Positions 25,776 to 34,812 of a stretch of DNA of 64,000 bases are shown here, piece after piece. Made by a program: the position numbers and the translations under genes. The notes under the pieces were generated by a model. The model was given only the letters and a program-made list of their open reading frames with translations. It was not told the origin of the DNA and made no database searches. Each line of letters opens with the position of its first letter. Positions within the stretch are counted from its first letter, which is position 1. Origin of the DNA: Streptomyces atratus (GTDB taxonomy: Bacteria; Actinomycetota; Actinomycetes; Streptomycetales; Streptomycetaceae); NCBI RefSeq assembly GCF_014648655.1, contig NZ_BMRN01000035.1:1-64000 (forward strand), written 5' to 3'.

Positions 25776-26513
25776 TCACGCCTGCGGCTTGACCCAGGGG
25801 GCGTCGGAGGCCGAGAGGCGGTGGGCAGCCACGGACGTCACCACGAGCAGCACCAACGTCAGGACCAGGACCAGGACGAGTCCGGTGTGTGCCAGAAGCA
25901 CGGCGCCGGCGAGGGCTCCGAGGAATATGGCCAGTACGGACAGGATCCGCCGGCCGGGCCGGGGTGCGGCCCCGCCCGCCGGGGTGGAGTCCGCGGCCAG
26001 TCCGGTCAGGGTCAGGGTCAACACGGTCGTGGTCAGGTCCGGGACCCCGAGGCGTCTGGCGACCGCGTTCTGCAGCCCCATGGCGAGGCCGAGGAGCACG
26101 ATCAGGGCGTAACGGACCTCGGTGGTCACGCTGCCGTGCGAGACCACGGCCGTGATGACCGCCCCGGCGACGAGCAACGCCTGAAGCGCCGTGGCGAAGG
26201 TCAGCAGCCGCCCGCGGTGCTCCGCGAACCGGGTGCCGAACCGGCCTCCCGCCAGCGCGCCGACGAGGAACGCGGCCATCGACACGACGGAGGCGAGCAC
26301 GGACAGGCCGTCGGCGCCTGCCAGGGCGAACCCGAGGAAGACCACGTTGCCGGTCATGTTGGCGACGAAGACGTGCCCGAGCCCCAGATAGCTGACGGCG
26401 TCGACCAGGCCGGTCGCCACCGTCAGCATCAGCATGAGCGGCGGCAACGGGCCGTGCCTGTCCCCCTTGGGCGGAGCCAGCGTGCGGGCCGCGTCAATCA
26501 GCAGCTTGCGCAT
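25776..26513 (-). CDS. DUF1275 (YoaK-like) membrane protein
   Basis: 245 aa with six or so hydrophobic segments. The family signature is plain: TGLVDAVSYLGLGHVFVANMTGNVVFLGFALAG near the N-terminus and GLAMGLQNAVARRLGVPDLTTTVLT in the middle. The ATG at 26513 has AAGGAAGG upstream and lies inside the 3' end of the DoxX gene (20-base overlap), so the two are coupled. Function is not established; a small-solute transporter has been suggested for the family. Confidence 0.9.
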   Translation of the reverse strand: MRKLLIDAARTLAPPKGDRHGPLPPLMLMLTVATGLVDAVSYLGLGHVFVANMTGNVVFLGFALAGADGLSVLASVVSMAAFLVGALAGGRFGTRFAEHRGRLLTFATALQALLVAGAVITAVVSHGSVTTEVRYALIVLLGLAMGLQNAVARRLGVPDLTTTVLTLTLTGLAADSTPAGGAAPRPGRRILSVLAIFLGALAGAVLLAHTGLVLVLVLTLVLLVVTSVAAHRLSASDAPWVKPQA

Positions 26514-27018
26514 ACTGAGTTGTTCCTTCCTTGACTGAGGGACGATGCAGCAGCACACGGGTGAGCAGTCCGCTCACCGGTCCGACCACGATGGCCACGA
26601 CCGAGACCCACAGGGGCCAGGGGGTCAGTCCGAGGGCGTGGTCGGCCGACCAGCGGCCGGGTCCGGTGAGGGCCAGGACCGCGGAGGCCACGACGAGGAC
26701 CATGGGGTACTCGTAGCCGTCGTTCTGGACCCAGAGCCCGTTGTGCCATTTGACGGTGCCGGCCACCGTCATCACTCCCATGGCGGCCATCGCCGCCCCG
26801 GGAGTGAGCAGACCGGCCGCCAGGAACAGGCCGGCGCCGATCTGGCTGCCGCCCGCGGCAAGCGCGGTGAGCCTGCCGCCGCGGAAGCCGTCATGGCGGA
26901 ACTCCTCGGTTCCGCCCGCCAAGCCGTTGCCGCCGAGGCGGAAACTGACTTTCTGCACTCCGTGCCCGGCGATGAGGAGCCCCGCCACGAGTCGGAGGAC
27001 CAACAGTCCGGTGTCCAT
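26494..27018 (-). CDS. DoxX family membrane protein
   Basis: 174 aa, four hydrophobic helices, opening with LVLRLVAGLLIAGHGVQKV, the usual DoxX start, and continuing with AAGGSQIGAGLFLAAGLLTP. DoxX-type proteins are small membrane subunits linked to redox chemistry or sulfur/thiol metabolism in some species. Its 3' end overlaps the DUF1275 start. It is 46 bases downstream of the isochorismatase-like gene on the same strand, so a three-gene operon is likely. Confidence 0.88.
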   Translation of the reverse strand: MDTGLLVLRLVAGLLIAGHGVQKVSFRLGGNGLAGGTEEFRHDGFRGGRLTALAAGGSQIGAGLFLAAGLLTPGAAMAAMGVMTVAGTVKWHNGLWVQNDGYEYPMVLVVASAVLALTGPGRWSADHALGLTPWPLWVSVVAIVVGPVSGLLTRVLLHRPSVKEGTTQYAQAAD

Positions 27019-27064
27019 TCGTTCCTGCCTGTTCCTGACGTTCCGTCGATGCTCAGGTGAAGAG

Positions 27065-27727
27065 TCAGCCGGCCGCGTGGGCGCCGATGACGGCCTGCGC
27101 GTAGACCAGGCCCAGGCCGTAGGCCCCGCCGTGCTCCTTCACCACCTCCGTGACGGGGACGTACGTCTCCGTCCGCGCCCAGTCGCGCTGGAGCTCAAGG
27201 AGCACCTGCACCCAGGTCACCGGAATCGCGCCGCCCTGGACCATGCGCTGGATGGCGTGCTCGTGCGCCTGCGGGCTGACGCCGCCGGACGCGTCCGTGA
27301 CGACGTAGACCTCGTAGCCCTGGGAGATGGCGGACAGCGCGGGCAGTACGACGCAGACCTCGGTCCACAGCCCGGCGATGACGAGCTTCTTGCGGCCCGT
27401 CGCCTTGACGGCTTCGACGAAGTTGCTGTCCTCCCAGGCGTTCATCGTGGTGCGGTCGATGATCTTCTGGTCGGGGAAGACAGCGGCCAACTGAGGCATG
27501 ATCGGACCCGAGAAGGACTCGGCGGCCACGGTGCTCAGGACCACCGGAACGTCGAATACCTTGGCCGCCTTGGCCAGGCCCAAGGTCGAGTTGATGATGG
27601 CGGTGCGGTCGCCGCTGCCGGTGCCGAAGAACATCTGCGGCTGGTGGTCCACAAACAGCACGGCGCAGTTGTCGGGGGTCAGCAGGTCGGGACCGGGGGC
27701 GGCGGTGACTTCGGAGATGTTGACCAT
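27065..27727 (-). CDS. Isochorismatase-family cysteine hydrolase (YcaC-like)
   Basis: 220 aa. The catalytic triad of the cysteine-hydrolase fold is recognisable: Asp in LFVDHQPQMFFG, Lys in the FPDQKIIDRT region and Cys in GLWTEVCVVLPAL. The overall pattern resembles YcaC-like octameric hydrolases rather than true isochorismatases. First gene of a probable operon with DoxX and DUF1275. Substrate unknown, probably a small amide. Confidence 0.88.
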   Translation of the reverse strand: MVNISEVTAAPGPDLLTPDNCAVLFVDHQPQMFFGTGSGDRTAIINSTLGLAKAAKVFDVPVVLSTVAAESFSGPIMPQLAAVFPDQKIIDRTTMNAWEDSNFVEAVKATGRKKLVIAGLWTEVCVVLPALSAISQGYEVYVVTDASGGVSPQAHEHAIQRMVQGGAIPVTWVQVLLELQRDWARTETYVPVTEVVKEHGGAYGLGLVYAQAVIGAHAAG

Positions 27728-27819
27728 GAGAGGGCCTTTCCATGAGTGATGTGATCGCGGACGGGCGTCCGCTGCTGAGCAAAGCCGTCTGTTCGACGGC
27801 GAGAGGTGGGGGGTGGTGC

Positions 27820-27856
27820 CCCGGGAGAGGCGGCTCGTGACCGGGCCTCTCCCGGG
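27820..27856 (-). terminator. Hairpin terminator after the amidohydrolase
   Basis: Perfect 12-bp inverted repeat (CCCGGGAGAGGC at 27820-27831 with its complement at 27845-27856), four bases beyond the amidohydrolase stop. Confidence 0.85.
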
Positions 27857-27859
27857 AGA

Positions 27860-29740
27860 TCAGAGCGAGAAGCAGGGGTCGAAGACCGTGCTCTCGGTAT
27901 CCGGGGCCAGACCTCGTCGGGCGCGCCACTGTCGGTGCTGCTCCGACTCCGCGACGGCCAGGCCAAGCGACTCGGCCTGGCGGGCGCCCGACGAGCCGGT
28001 ACCGGGCGTGGCCTGGTAGCCGCCGAAGTGTGCGACCGGGCTCCACTCGGGGCGGACCGGCGGCAGTTCCTCGTCGAGGCCCTCGTACTCGGCGGCGGCG
28101 TAGACGATGCGGCCGCCGACGACCGTCAGCAGGGACTCGATGTGCACGATGTCCGGCTCGGGCACGGCAAAGTAGTCCTCGGACAGGACCGCGAGGTCGC
28201 CGAGGAAGCCCGGGCGCAGGACGCCCTTGACGTCCTCCTCGCCGGTCAGCCGGGCCCCTGCTTCGGTGAACATCGACAGCGCAGTCTGCCGGTCGACGCG
28301 GTTGTGCGGCGGGCGCATGACCAGGTCGCCGACGGTGCGGCCGGTGATCAGCCAGTGCAAGGCGATCCACGGGTTGTAGGTCGAGACCCGGGTGGCATCG
28401 GTGCCGGCGCCGACGGTCAGACCGCGCTCCAGCATGGCCCGGATCGGAGGGGCGTCCGCTGCGGCGCCGGGGCCGTAGCGGCGTACGAACGCCTCGCCCT
28501 GGAAGGACAGGCGATTCTGCACGGACATGGCGCCGCCGAGGGCGGCGATGCGGTCGAGGCTGTCCGCGGAGACTGTCTCCGCATGGTCGAACAGCCACCG
28601 GTTTCCGGCCGGGAAGAGTCCTTCCGCGGCCAACTTTTCGAATATCGCGAGATCGCGTCGGATGGTGTCGTCGTAGGTGGCGTGCAGCCGGAATCCCCAG
28701 CCGTTCTCCATGAGCAGACGTACGGCCTTCTCGAATTCTGTCTCATAGCCGGGAGCGAGTTCCGGGCGCGGCTGGGCAAAGTTCTCGAAATCTGCTGCCG
28801 CCCAGGTGAGATTCTCTCCCGCACCGTTGAGGCGGAGCCATTCGTCCCCGTCCTCGGGGCGGGCCATTTCGATCCAGCGGGCGAGGTCGTCGATTTCCTG
28901 ACCGGCGGTCTGCGGGAAAAGATGGTAGGCGATGCGCAGCGAAAGTTGACCGGCCTTGGCCAGTTCGACGACCGTGCTGTAGTTGTCGGGGAAATTCTGG
29001 AATCCCCCCGCTGCGTCGATCGCCGACGTGAGCCCGAACCTGTTCAGTTCCCGCAGGAAGTGACGGGTGGAGGTCTTCTTGTCCTCGCCCTCCAGCACCG
29101 GGGCCTTGGCCAGAGTCGAGTAGAGAATCAGAGCACTCGGGGCGGCCAGCAGCATACCCGTGGGCTCACCGTCCCGGCCCCGTACGATCTGACCGCCCTT
29201 CGGATCGGGGGTGTCCCTGGTGTATCCGGCGGCCTTGAGCGCAGCCCGGTTGAGCACCGCCGACTGGTACAGGTGCAGAACGAACACCGGCGTGTCCGGC
29301 GCGGCGGCATTCAACTCGGCGACGGTCGGCAGCCGCCGTTCGGCGAACTGCTCGGCCGACCATCCCCCCACCACCCGAACCCACTGGCCCTTCGGCGTGC
29401 GGGCCGCCTGTTCACGCAGCATCGCCAGGCCCTGGCGCAGCGTGCGAACGCCGTCCCAACGCAGCTCCAGCACGTAGTTGAGCCCACCCCGGATGACGTG
29501 CAGGTGGGAGTCGTTGAGGCCGGGGATCATCCGGCGGCCGAGAGCGTCGACCACCTTCGTGGCCGGGCCGACACGGCCGGCCACGTCCTTGTCGTCGCCG
29601 ACGACCGTGATGACGCCGTCCCGTATGGCGATCGCCTCGGCCTGCGGGCGCCCCGGGTCTCCGGTGTGGATCTTCGCGTTGCGGACAATGAGGTCCGCTG
29701 CGTCGTCGGTGGCGCTGGGAACCAGCCCACCGACCGGCAT
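27860..29740 (-). CDS. Amidohydrolase (YtcJ/NfdA-like)
   Basis: 626 aa metal-dependent hydrolase. Family landmarks: DLIVRNAKIHTGDP at the start, the metal-binding PGLNDSHLHVIRGG, a His in FRLHATYDDTIRRD, FDHAETVSADSLDRI, and GAGTDATRVS-YNPW near the C-terminus carrying the active-site Asp. The C-terminal beta domain has GFLGDLAVLSEDYFAVPE, then GGRIVYAA. The ATG at 29740 has AAAGGTG six bases upstream. It is divergent from the esterase at 30166, with a 425-base shared upstream region. Physiological substrate unknown. Confidence 0.9.
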   Translation of the reverse strand: MPVGGLVPSATDDAADLIVRNAKIHTGDPGRPQAEAIAIRDGVITVVGDDKDVAGRVGPATKVVDALGRRMIPGLNDSHLHVIRGGLNYVLELRWDGVRTLRQGLAMLREQAARTPKGQWVRVVGGWSAEQFAERRLPTVAELNAAAPDTPVFVLHLYQSAVLNRAALKAAGYTRDTPDPKGGQIVRGRDGEPTGMLLAAPSALILYSTLAKAPVLEGEDKKTSTRHFLRELNRFGLTSAIDAAGGFQNFPDNYSTVVELAKAGQLSLRIAYHLFPQTAGQEIDDLARWIEMARPEDGDEWLRLNGAGENLTWAAADFENFAQPRPELAPGYETEFEKAVRLLMENGWGFRLHATYDDTIRRDLAIFEKLAAEGLFPAGNRWLFDHAETVSADSLDRIAALGGAMSVQNRLSFQGEAFVRRYGPGAAADAPPIRAMLERGLTVGAGTDATRVSTYNPWIALHWLITGRTVGDLVMRPPHNRVDRQTALSMFTEAGARLTGEEDVKGVLRPGFLGDLAVLSEDYFAVPEPDIVHIESLLTVVGGRIVYAAAEYEGLDEELPPVRPEWSPVAHFGGYQATPGTGSSGARQAESLGLAVAESEQHRQWRARRGLAPDTESTVFDPCFSL

Positions 29741-29896
29741 CGTGGACACCTTTAGACAACCTCCTGCGGCATGAACAGTGTCGATTTCCATCTGCATCGA
29801 CTTCCAACTGCGGCGACAGCGGCGGGCAGAGAGAATCGGGAGAACACGCAATCAATGCGTCTACGCTCAACCGAAATGAATTCCAGGTGGGCCTTC

Positions 29897-29909
29897 TGTG
29901 CGATGCACA
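29897..29909. promoter_or_regulatory. Short palindrome in the divergent region
   Basis: TGTGC-gat-GCACA, a perfect 5-bp inverted repeat with a 3-base spacer. It shares the GTGCAC-like core with the direct repeats about 80 bases away and may belong to the same regulatory region. Confidence 0.4.
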
Positions 29910-29973
29910 ACACCAACTCCGGCAGCCCGCAGCTGCTTCGCCACCAGGCTATTTCGAGCCGAAGCATCCGTGT

Positions 29974-30010
29974 GTCCCGACAGTGCACAGCATTCGTCCC
30001 GACAGTGCAC
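29974..30010. promoter_or_regulatory. Two 15-bp direct repeats, candidate regulator site
   Basis: GTCCCGACAGTGCAC occurs exactly at 29974-29988 and 29996-30010. The repeat period is 22 bases, about two turns of the helix, so a protein could bind both copies on one face. A third, partial match (GGTGCACTGACGG) lies near 30047. The site is between the divergent amidohydrolase and esterase genes. Confidence 0.6.
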
Positions 30011-30165
30011 TGCGCCCCGTTTCTATGCGTTGTGAGGTCAAATCTGGTGCACTGACGGTCAATCTCCGCCGCCTTCAGGGTTTTAGCGTAAGGATCGACG
30101 GCCCCGCAGATCTCCATGTCTGGCCCGGAGGGGCCGGCACATCACATGAAACTCAGGAGACTCAC

Positions 30166-31137
30166 ATGTCCGACGTTGTAGAGCCGGTGCAGCCCGTGCT
30201 GGAGCCGGCGGCAGTTGCTTTCGCCGAAGCGACCGCCAATCCGCCCTATCTGTTCGACCTGCCGCCCGCCGAGGGCCGGAAGGCGGTCGACGAGGTGCAG
30301 TCCGGCGAGACCGACAAGCCGCAGATCGACGAGGAATGGATCACCGTCTCGGGCGGTCCGACGGGCAGCGTCCGCGCACGCATCGTGCGCCCCGCCGGCG
30401 TGGAAGGGACCCTGCCGGTGATCCTCTACATCCACGGCGCGGGCTGGGTGTTCGGCAACGCCCACACCCACGACCGCCTCGTACGCGAACTCGCCGTCGG
30501 CTCGAACGCCGCCGTGGTCTTCCCCGAATACGACCTCTCCCCCGAGGCCCGCTACCCGGTCGCCATCGAGCAGAACTACGCGGTCGCGAAGTGGGTCGTC
30601 CAGCAGGGCGCGTCCAAGAACCTGGACGGCTCGCGGCTGGCCGTCGCCGGCGACTCCGTCGGCGGCAACATGACCGCCGCACTGACCCTGATGGCCAAGG
30701 AACGCGGCGACATCCCGCTCGTGCAGCAGGTGCTGTTCTACCCGGTCACCGACGCGAACTTCGACACCGGCTCCTACCACCAGTTCGCGGAGGGCTACTT
30801 CCTGCGCCGCGACGGCATGCAGTGGTTCTGGGACCAGTACACGACCGACGAGGCCGACCGCGCCCAGATCACCGCCTCCCCGCTACGGGCCACCACCGAA
30901 CAGCTCACCGGCCTGCCGCCGGCCCTGGTCATCACCGGCGAGGCCGACGTGCTGCGCGACGAAGGCGAGGCCTACGCCAACAAGCTGCGCGAAGCCGGCG
31001 TCCCCGTCACCGCCGTCCGCTTCCAGGGCATCATCCACGACTTCGTCATGCTCAACGCCCTGCGCGAGACCCACGCCGCCCAGGCCGCCATCACGCTGGC
31101 CGCCGACACCCTGCGCACCGCGCTCCACACCGGCTGA
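30166..31137 (+). CDS. HSL-family (alpha/beta hydrolase fold-3) esterase
   Basis: 323 aa. The oxyanion segment reads ILYIHGAGWVFG (HGAG in place of the usual HGGG) and the nucleophile elbow GDSVGGN (usual GDSAGG). The catalytic Asp is in GEADVLRDEGEAYA and His in IIHDFVML. The enzyme should hydrolyse short-chain esters in the cytoplasm. The ATG at 30166 has CAGGAG upstream. The hydrolase at 31195 follows 57 bases later on the same strand. A dead C-terminal relative lies at 21894-22215. Confidence 0.9.
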   Translation: MSDVVEPVQPVLEPAAVAFAEATANPPYLFDLPPAEGRKAVDEVQSGETDKPQIDEEWITVSGGPTGSVRARIVRPAGVEGTLPVILYIHGAGWVFGNAHTHDRLVRELAVGSNAAVVFPEYDLSPEARYPVAIEQNYAVAKWVVQQGASKNLDGSRLAVAGDSVGGNMTAALTLMAKERGDIPLVQQVLFYPVTDANFDTGSYHQFAEGYFLRRDGMQWFWDQYTTDEADRAQITASPLRATTEQLTGLPPALVITGEADVLRDEGEAYANKLREAGVPVTAVRFQGIIHDFVMLNALRETHAAQAAITLAADTLRTALHTG

Positions 31138-31194
31138 TACCGCGCTCCACGCCGACCTCCGAAAGCCCCCGACAACAGGGAGAACAACCCGAAC

Positions 31195-31917
31195 ATGACC
31201 ACGAACCCCACCCCCACAGCTGTTCTCGTGCACGGAGCCTTCGCGGACGCCGCCAGCTGGACCGGGGTCATCGCGGAACTGCAGAACCACGGCATCCCCG
31301 TGGTCGCGCCACCGAACCCGCTGCGCGGCCTGGCGTCCGACGCCGCGTACATCGCGTCCGTGGCTGCTCAGATCGACGGTCCGGTGGTGCTCGTCGGCCA
31401 CTCCTACGGCGGTGCGATCATCTCCGTGGCAGGCGCTGCGGAGAACGTCGTCGGGCTGGTCTACGTAGCGGCCTACGTCACCGAAGAGGGCGAGAGCCTG
31501 GGCGAGTTGCAGGGCCGCTTCCCCCTCTCGCCGCTCGTCAGCAACCTGAAGGAGGCGACGTACCCCGCGGAGGGATCGGAGCCTGCCGTCGAAGTCACCA
31601 TCAAGGCCGAGGCGTTCCCGGACATTTTCGCCGCCGACGTCCCGGCCGCCGCCACCAAGGTCCTTGCGGTGGCGCAGCGTCCACTGGCCGCCTCGGCATT
31701 CACGGAGACGGCCTCGGCCGCCGCGTGGAAGACCAAGCCTTCCTGGGCGCTCGTGGCCGGCGCGGACCAGGCGATCAACCCCGAGGTCGAGCGCTTCGGA
31801 GCCAAGCGGGCCGGGGCGACGATCGTCGAGATCGAGGGCGCCTCGCACGCCGTGGCCGTGTCCCGGCCCAAGGAGGTCGCCGAACTGATCCGCGATGCGG
31901 TACGCGCGACGAGCTGA
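31195..31917 (+). CDS. Alpha/beta hydrolase, paralogue of the 8057 gene
   Basis: 240 aa. VLVHGAFADAASW, VGHSYGGAIISVAG, then EEGESLGELQGRFPLSP, AAWKTKPSWALVAGADQAINP and EGASHAVAVS give the complete Ser-Asp-His set. It is closely similar along its length to the gene at 8057-8782 and the pseudogene at 19892. CAGGGAGAAC lies upstream of the ATG. Likely cotranscribed with the esterase at 30166. Substrate unknown. Confidence 0.9.
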   Translation: MTTNPTPTAVLVHGAFADAASWTGVIAELQNHGIPVVAPPNPLRGLASDAAYIASVAAQIDGPVVLVGHSYGGAIISVAGAAENVVGLVYVAAYVTEEGESLGELQGRFPLSPLVSNLKEATYPAEGSEPAVEVTIKAEAFPDIFAADVPAAATKVLAVAQRPLAASAFTETASAAAWKTKPSWALVAGADQAINPEVERFGAKRAGATIVEIEGASHAVAVSRPKEVAELIRDAVRATS

Positions 31918-31937
31918 CGAGGCGCGGGCGGTAGGGC

Positions 31938-31983
31938 GGCCGCGCGGCGGCACTCACCACACGGTGAGTGCCGCCGCGCGGCC
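31938..31983. terminator. Very strong bidirectional hairpin terminator
   Basis: Perfect 21-bp inverted repeat (31938-31958 with 31963-31983, 4-base loop) between the convergent hydrolase and LtrA genes. One of the longest stems in the window. Confidence 0.9.
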
Positions 31984-32023
31984 TTCGGTCCCGGCACAGG
32001 GTGAGATCTCGCCGCGGGCTTCT

Positions 32024-33151
32024 TCACCGGCGCTGCACCGTGACCACCACGGCCAGGACCGCCAGCAGCGCACCGGCGGCGAAGGCAGGTGCCGGGAAAA
32101 AAGCGGCCAGCAGGACGCCGACAGCCGCGACGGGATACGGAATCCACTCGTCCACGGTTCTTTGATGGGGCCGGAGGTGTACGGCCCAGACAGTGATCAG
32201 GAAGACGGCCGCGGGGACGGTGACCGCCGCGCCCGCGGCCAACGGCGAGGCGTCCGTGCGACGCGTGACGTGATCGGCGTACGCGGCCAGGCCGGCTCCC
32301 TCGGCGGTCGCCGAAGCGAAGATCAGGTAGTGGCCGTAGGCCCAGGTGAATCTCCTGCGGTGGGCCTGGTGCGTCGTGGCAAGCAGGGTGTGCGCGGATC
32401 TGGCGAAGTACAGCCACCACATGGCGTAGGCCATGAACAGGCCACCGGCCGCCACCGCGTACAGCGAGCCGGTGCCGTGGTGCCGGTCGAAGGCTCCCCG
32501 GACGGCGACGGTGGCCGCCGCGACGGACTCTCCGAGGACGATGAGGGTGAAGAGTTCGTAGCGCTCGGCGATGTGGCGCGGATGCCATGTGGTCATCCCG
32601 GCGGACTGTGCCCACACCGGGACGGAGACCTCGGCGATGATCAGCACCACAATGCCCGGCAGCCGCGCCGAGGCCGGGAGACCGAGCAGCCCGACCCAGC
32701 CGATCTGACACACCGTCACCCCAGCGGCGAAGCGCAGGGTGGTCGGCCGCCGAGCGGGGTCGGACCACGCGGCGCGCAGCCACAGGGCGGCCAGCGCCGT
32801 GCGCAGCACGACGTATCCGATGGTGATGACCAGCAGGTCACCCTCCTCGAACGCGCGGGGAACGCCTGCGGCAAGCACGAGCGACCCCGTGATCTGGACC
32901 AACACCGTCAACCGGTACAGGACGTCGTCCGGGTCGTAGGCGGAAGCGAACCAGGTGAAATTCATCCACGCCCACCAGATGGTGAAGAAGACCAGCGCGA
33001 AGCGCAGGACACCAGTGGCGTACTCCCCGTCGGTCAGCGCCTCGTGCAGACTCCCGGACGCCTGCGCCACCGCGATCACGAAACACAGGTCGAAGAGAAG
33101 CTCCAGCGAGGTGGCGGCCCTGTGCGGCTCGCCGGGGTCGCGGCCCGGCAT
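32024..33151 (-). CDS. LtrA-like (low temperature requirement A) membrane protein
   Basis: 375 aa, ten or more hydrophobic segments. LtrA-family landmarks: SLELLFDLCFVIAVAQ at the start, FFTIWWAWMNFTWFASAYDPDD, then ERYELFTLIVLGESV, and HLRPHQ near the end. The upstream frame remains open and coding-like (RRWRSMPGRDPGE), so translation may start earlier at a non-standard codon; 33151 is the first ordinary start. It lies 50 bases downstream of the flavin oxidoreductase, probably in one operon. Molecular function of LtrA is unknown. Confidence 0.88.
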   Translation of the reverse strand: MPGRDPGEPHRAATSLELLFDLCFVIAVAQASGSLHEALTDGEYATGVLRFALVFFTIWWAWMNFTWFASAYDPDDVLYRLTVLVQITGSLVLAAGVPRAFEEGDLLVITIGYVVLRTALAALWLRAAWSDPARRPTTLRFAAGVTVCQIGWVGLLGLPASARLPGIVVLIIAEVSVPVWAQSAGMTTWHPRHIAERYELFTLIVLGESVAAATVAVRGAFDRHHGTGSLYAVAAGGLFMAYAMWWLYFARSAHTLLATTHQAHRRRFTWAYGHYLIFASATAEGAGLAAYADHVTRRTDASPLAAGAAVTVPAAVFLITVWAVHLRPHQRTVDEWIPYPVAAVGVLLAAFFPAPAFAAGALLAVLAVVVTVQRR

Positions 33152-33201
33152 GCTACGCCATCGCCTGGGCGCGGGGGCCGCGTGGGCGATCGGGGGGCGG
33201 C

Positions 33202-34569
33202 TCAGCGGAGGGCTCCGAGCGCGGCCTCGACCGTCCGGTGGAAGGTGGGATACGTGTAAATCATGTGCTGGAGCCGGTCGACGGGTATTTCGGCGTGGAC
33301 GGCCACGTTCAGTCCGTAGAGCACCTCGCCTCCCGCCGGCCCCGCCGACGTCGCGCCGATCAACACGCCCCGGTCCGCGTCCTCCACAAGCTTGATGAGC
33401 CCCTCGTTGCCCGGCCCATGGATCCAGCCTCGCGTGGAGAAGGCGATGGGCAGCACACTGGTGCGTACCCGCAGCCCCCGCTCACGCGCCTGCCGCTCCG
33501 TCAACCCGACGGCCCCGATCTCCGGATCGGTGAAGGTGACGCGGGGAAGCGCCCGGTAGTCGGCGTCGAGACCGGGCTGTCCGAGGATGTCCCGGACGGC
33601 GATCTGCGCCTGGTACATCGACACATGGGTGAAGGCACCTCGGCCGGTGATGTCGCCGACCGCCCACAGCCCCTCCCCCGCCCGCATCTGCCCGTCCGTG
33701 TTCACGGCTCCCGCCGTTGGATCCAGCCCCACCGTGTCGACCGCCAGCGCGGCCAGGTCGGCGTAGCGCCCGGTGGCGACCAGAAGCCGTTCGGCACGAA
33801 GCGACTCCCCGTCACCCTCAAGGCGGATGGTGAACTCGGTGCCGTCATGGCTGACCTGCCGTGCCCGAGCACCCGTGAGTACGGTGACTCCGTCCGCCCG
33901 CAGCACCTCCGCGGCCAGCTCCCCGGCTTCCGGTTCCTCCTGCGACAGCAGCCGGTCCTGCCCCTCGATCACCGTGACCGCGCACTTGAAGCGGGCGAAG
34001 ACCTGGGCGAGTTCGACACCGATGGCACCCCCGCCGAGCACGACCATCGACTCCGGCAGCTCCTTGGCCGCCATGGCATCCCGGTTGGTCCAGTACGGCG
34101 TTCCCTCGAGGCCCGGCACCGGGGGGATCCGGGGCCGCGTGCCGGTGGCCAGCACGACACCACGCCGGGCTTCGAACGTGCGGTCGCCGACCACCACCCG
34201 GCGCGGCCCGGAGAGACGGCCCGTCCCCCTGACGAGCCGGCCGCCCTTGTCCGCGAGACGGCCGGCGGCGGCCTGGTCGTTCCAGTCGTCAGTGGCCTCG
34301 CCGCGGATACGCCCGGCGACCCTGCCCCAATCCGGCGTCACGACCGCTTCGCCGGCGAGGGCGGGCACCCGGCCCGCCTCGGCGAGCAGATTCCCGGCCC
34401 GGATCATCATCTTGCTGGGCACGCACCCCCAGTACGGACACTCACCCCCGACGAGTTCCGCCTCGACCCCCACCACGTCCAGCCCAGCTTCGGCCAGCGT
34501 GCCCGCGACGTACTCACCGCCCGGCCCCAGCCCGACGACCACCACATCCGCCTGCTCGTTCGCGCTCAT
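33202..34569 (-). CDS. Flavin disulfide oxidoreductase (mercuric reductase/lipoamide dehydrogenase-like)
   Basis: 455 aa class-I pyridine nucleotide-disulfide oxidoreductase. An FAD Rossmann motif (GLGPGGEYVAGTLAEAG) starts the protein. The redox-active disulfide is in GGECPYWGCVPSKMM (C-x4-C). The NAD(P)H Rossmann is VVLGGGAIGVELAQVFARF and the second FAD motif GLWAVGDITG. The C-terminal interface reads YTYPTFHRTVEAAL, where canonical enzymes have HPT with the catalytic His. The acid-base residue is therefore shifted or absent. The ATG at 34569 has GAGGAGAGG upstream. Divergent from Dps, suggesting oxidative-stress context. Substrate unknown. Confidence 0.88.
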   Translation of the reverse strand: MSANEQADVVVVGLGPGGEYVAGTLAEAGLDVVGVEAELVGGECPYWGCVPSKMMIRAGNLLAEAGRVPALAGEAVVTPDWGRVAGRIRGEATDDWNDQAAAGRLADKGGRLVRGTGRLSGPRRVVVGDRTFEARRGVVLATGTRPRIPPVPGLEGTPYWTNRDAMAAKELPESMVVLGGGAIGVELAQVFARFKCAVTVIEGQDRLLSQEEPEAGELAAEVLRADGVTVLTGARARQVSHDGTEFTIRLEGDGESLRAERLLVATGRYADLAALAVDTVGLDPTAGAVNTDGQMRAGEGLWAVGDITGRGAFTHVSMYQAQIAVRDILGQPGLDADYRALPRVTFTDPEIGAVGLTERQARERGLRVRTSVLPIAFSTRGWIHGPGNEGLIKLVEDADRGVLIGATSAGPAGGEVLYGLNVAVHAEIPVDRLQHMIYTYPTFHRTVEAALGALR

Positions 34570-34812
34570 GCCTGCCTCTCCTCGTGCCTCGGGCTCCACG
34601 GACGTGGGCCGTCCTGCCGACGCTAGATCGGCCGGCCGAAGGCCCGTGCCCGACAGCGCACGGGGGCTTGCCCGAAAGCGAACGCTTGGCACGGCACACC
34701 GCGCACTGTGCACTGGCGGACACCACCGCATGCGCTCCCGGTCAATGCGCCCTGCGTCTGGGCACCTAGCGTCACTCGGGAACGCACAGCACGGCACCAC
34801 AGGAGGCGAACC

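Noticed and set aside
27806..29755. 649-codon plus-strand frame opposite the amidohydrolase
   Set aside because: High-GC shadow; the amidohydrolase motifs are on the minus strand.
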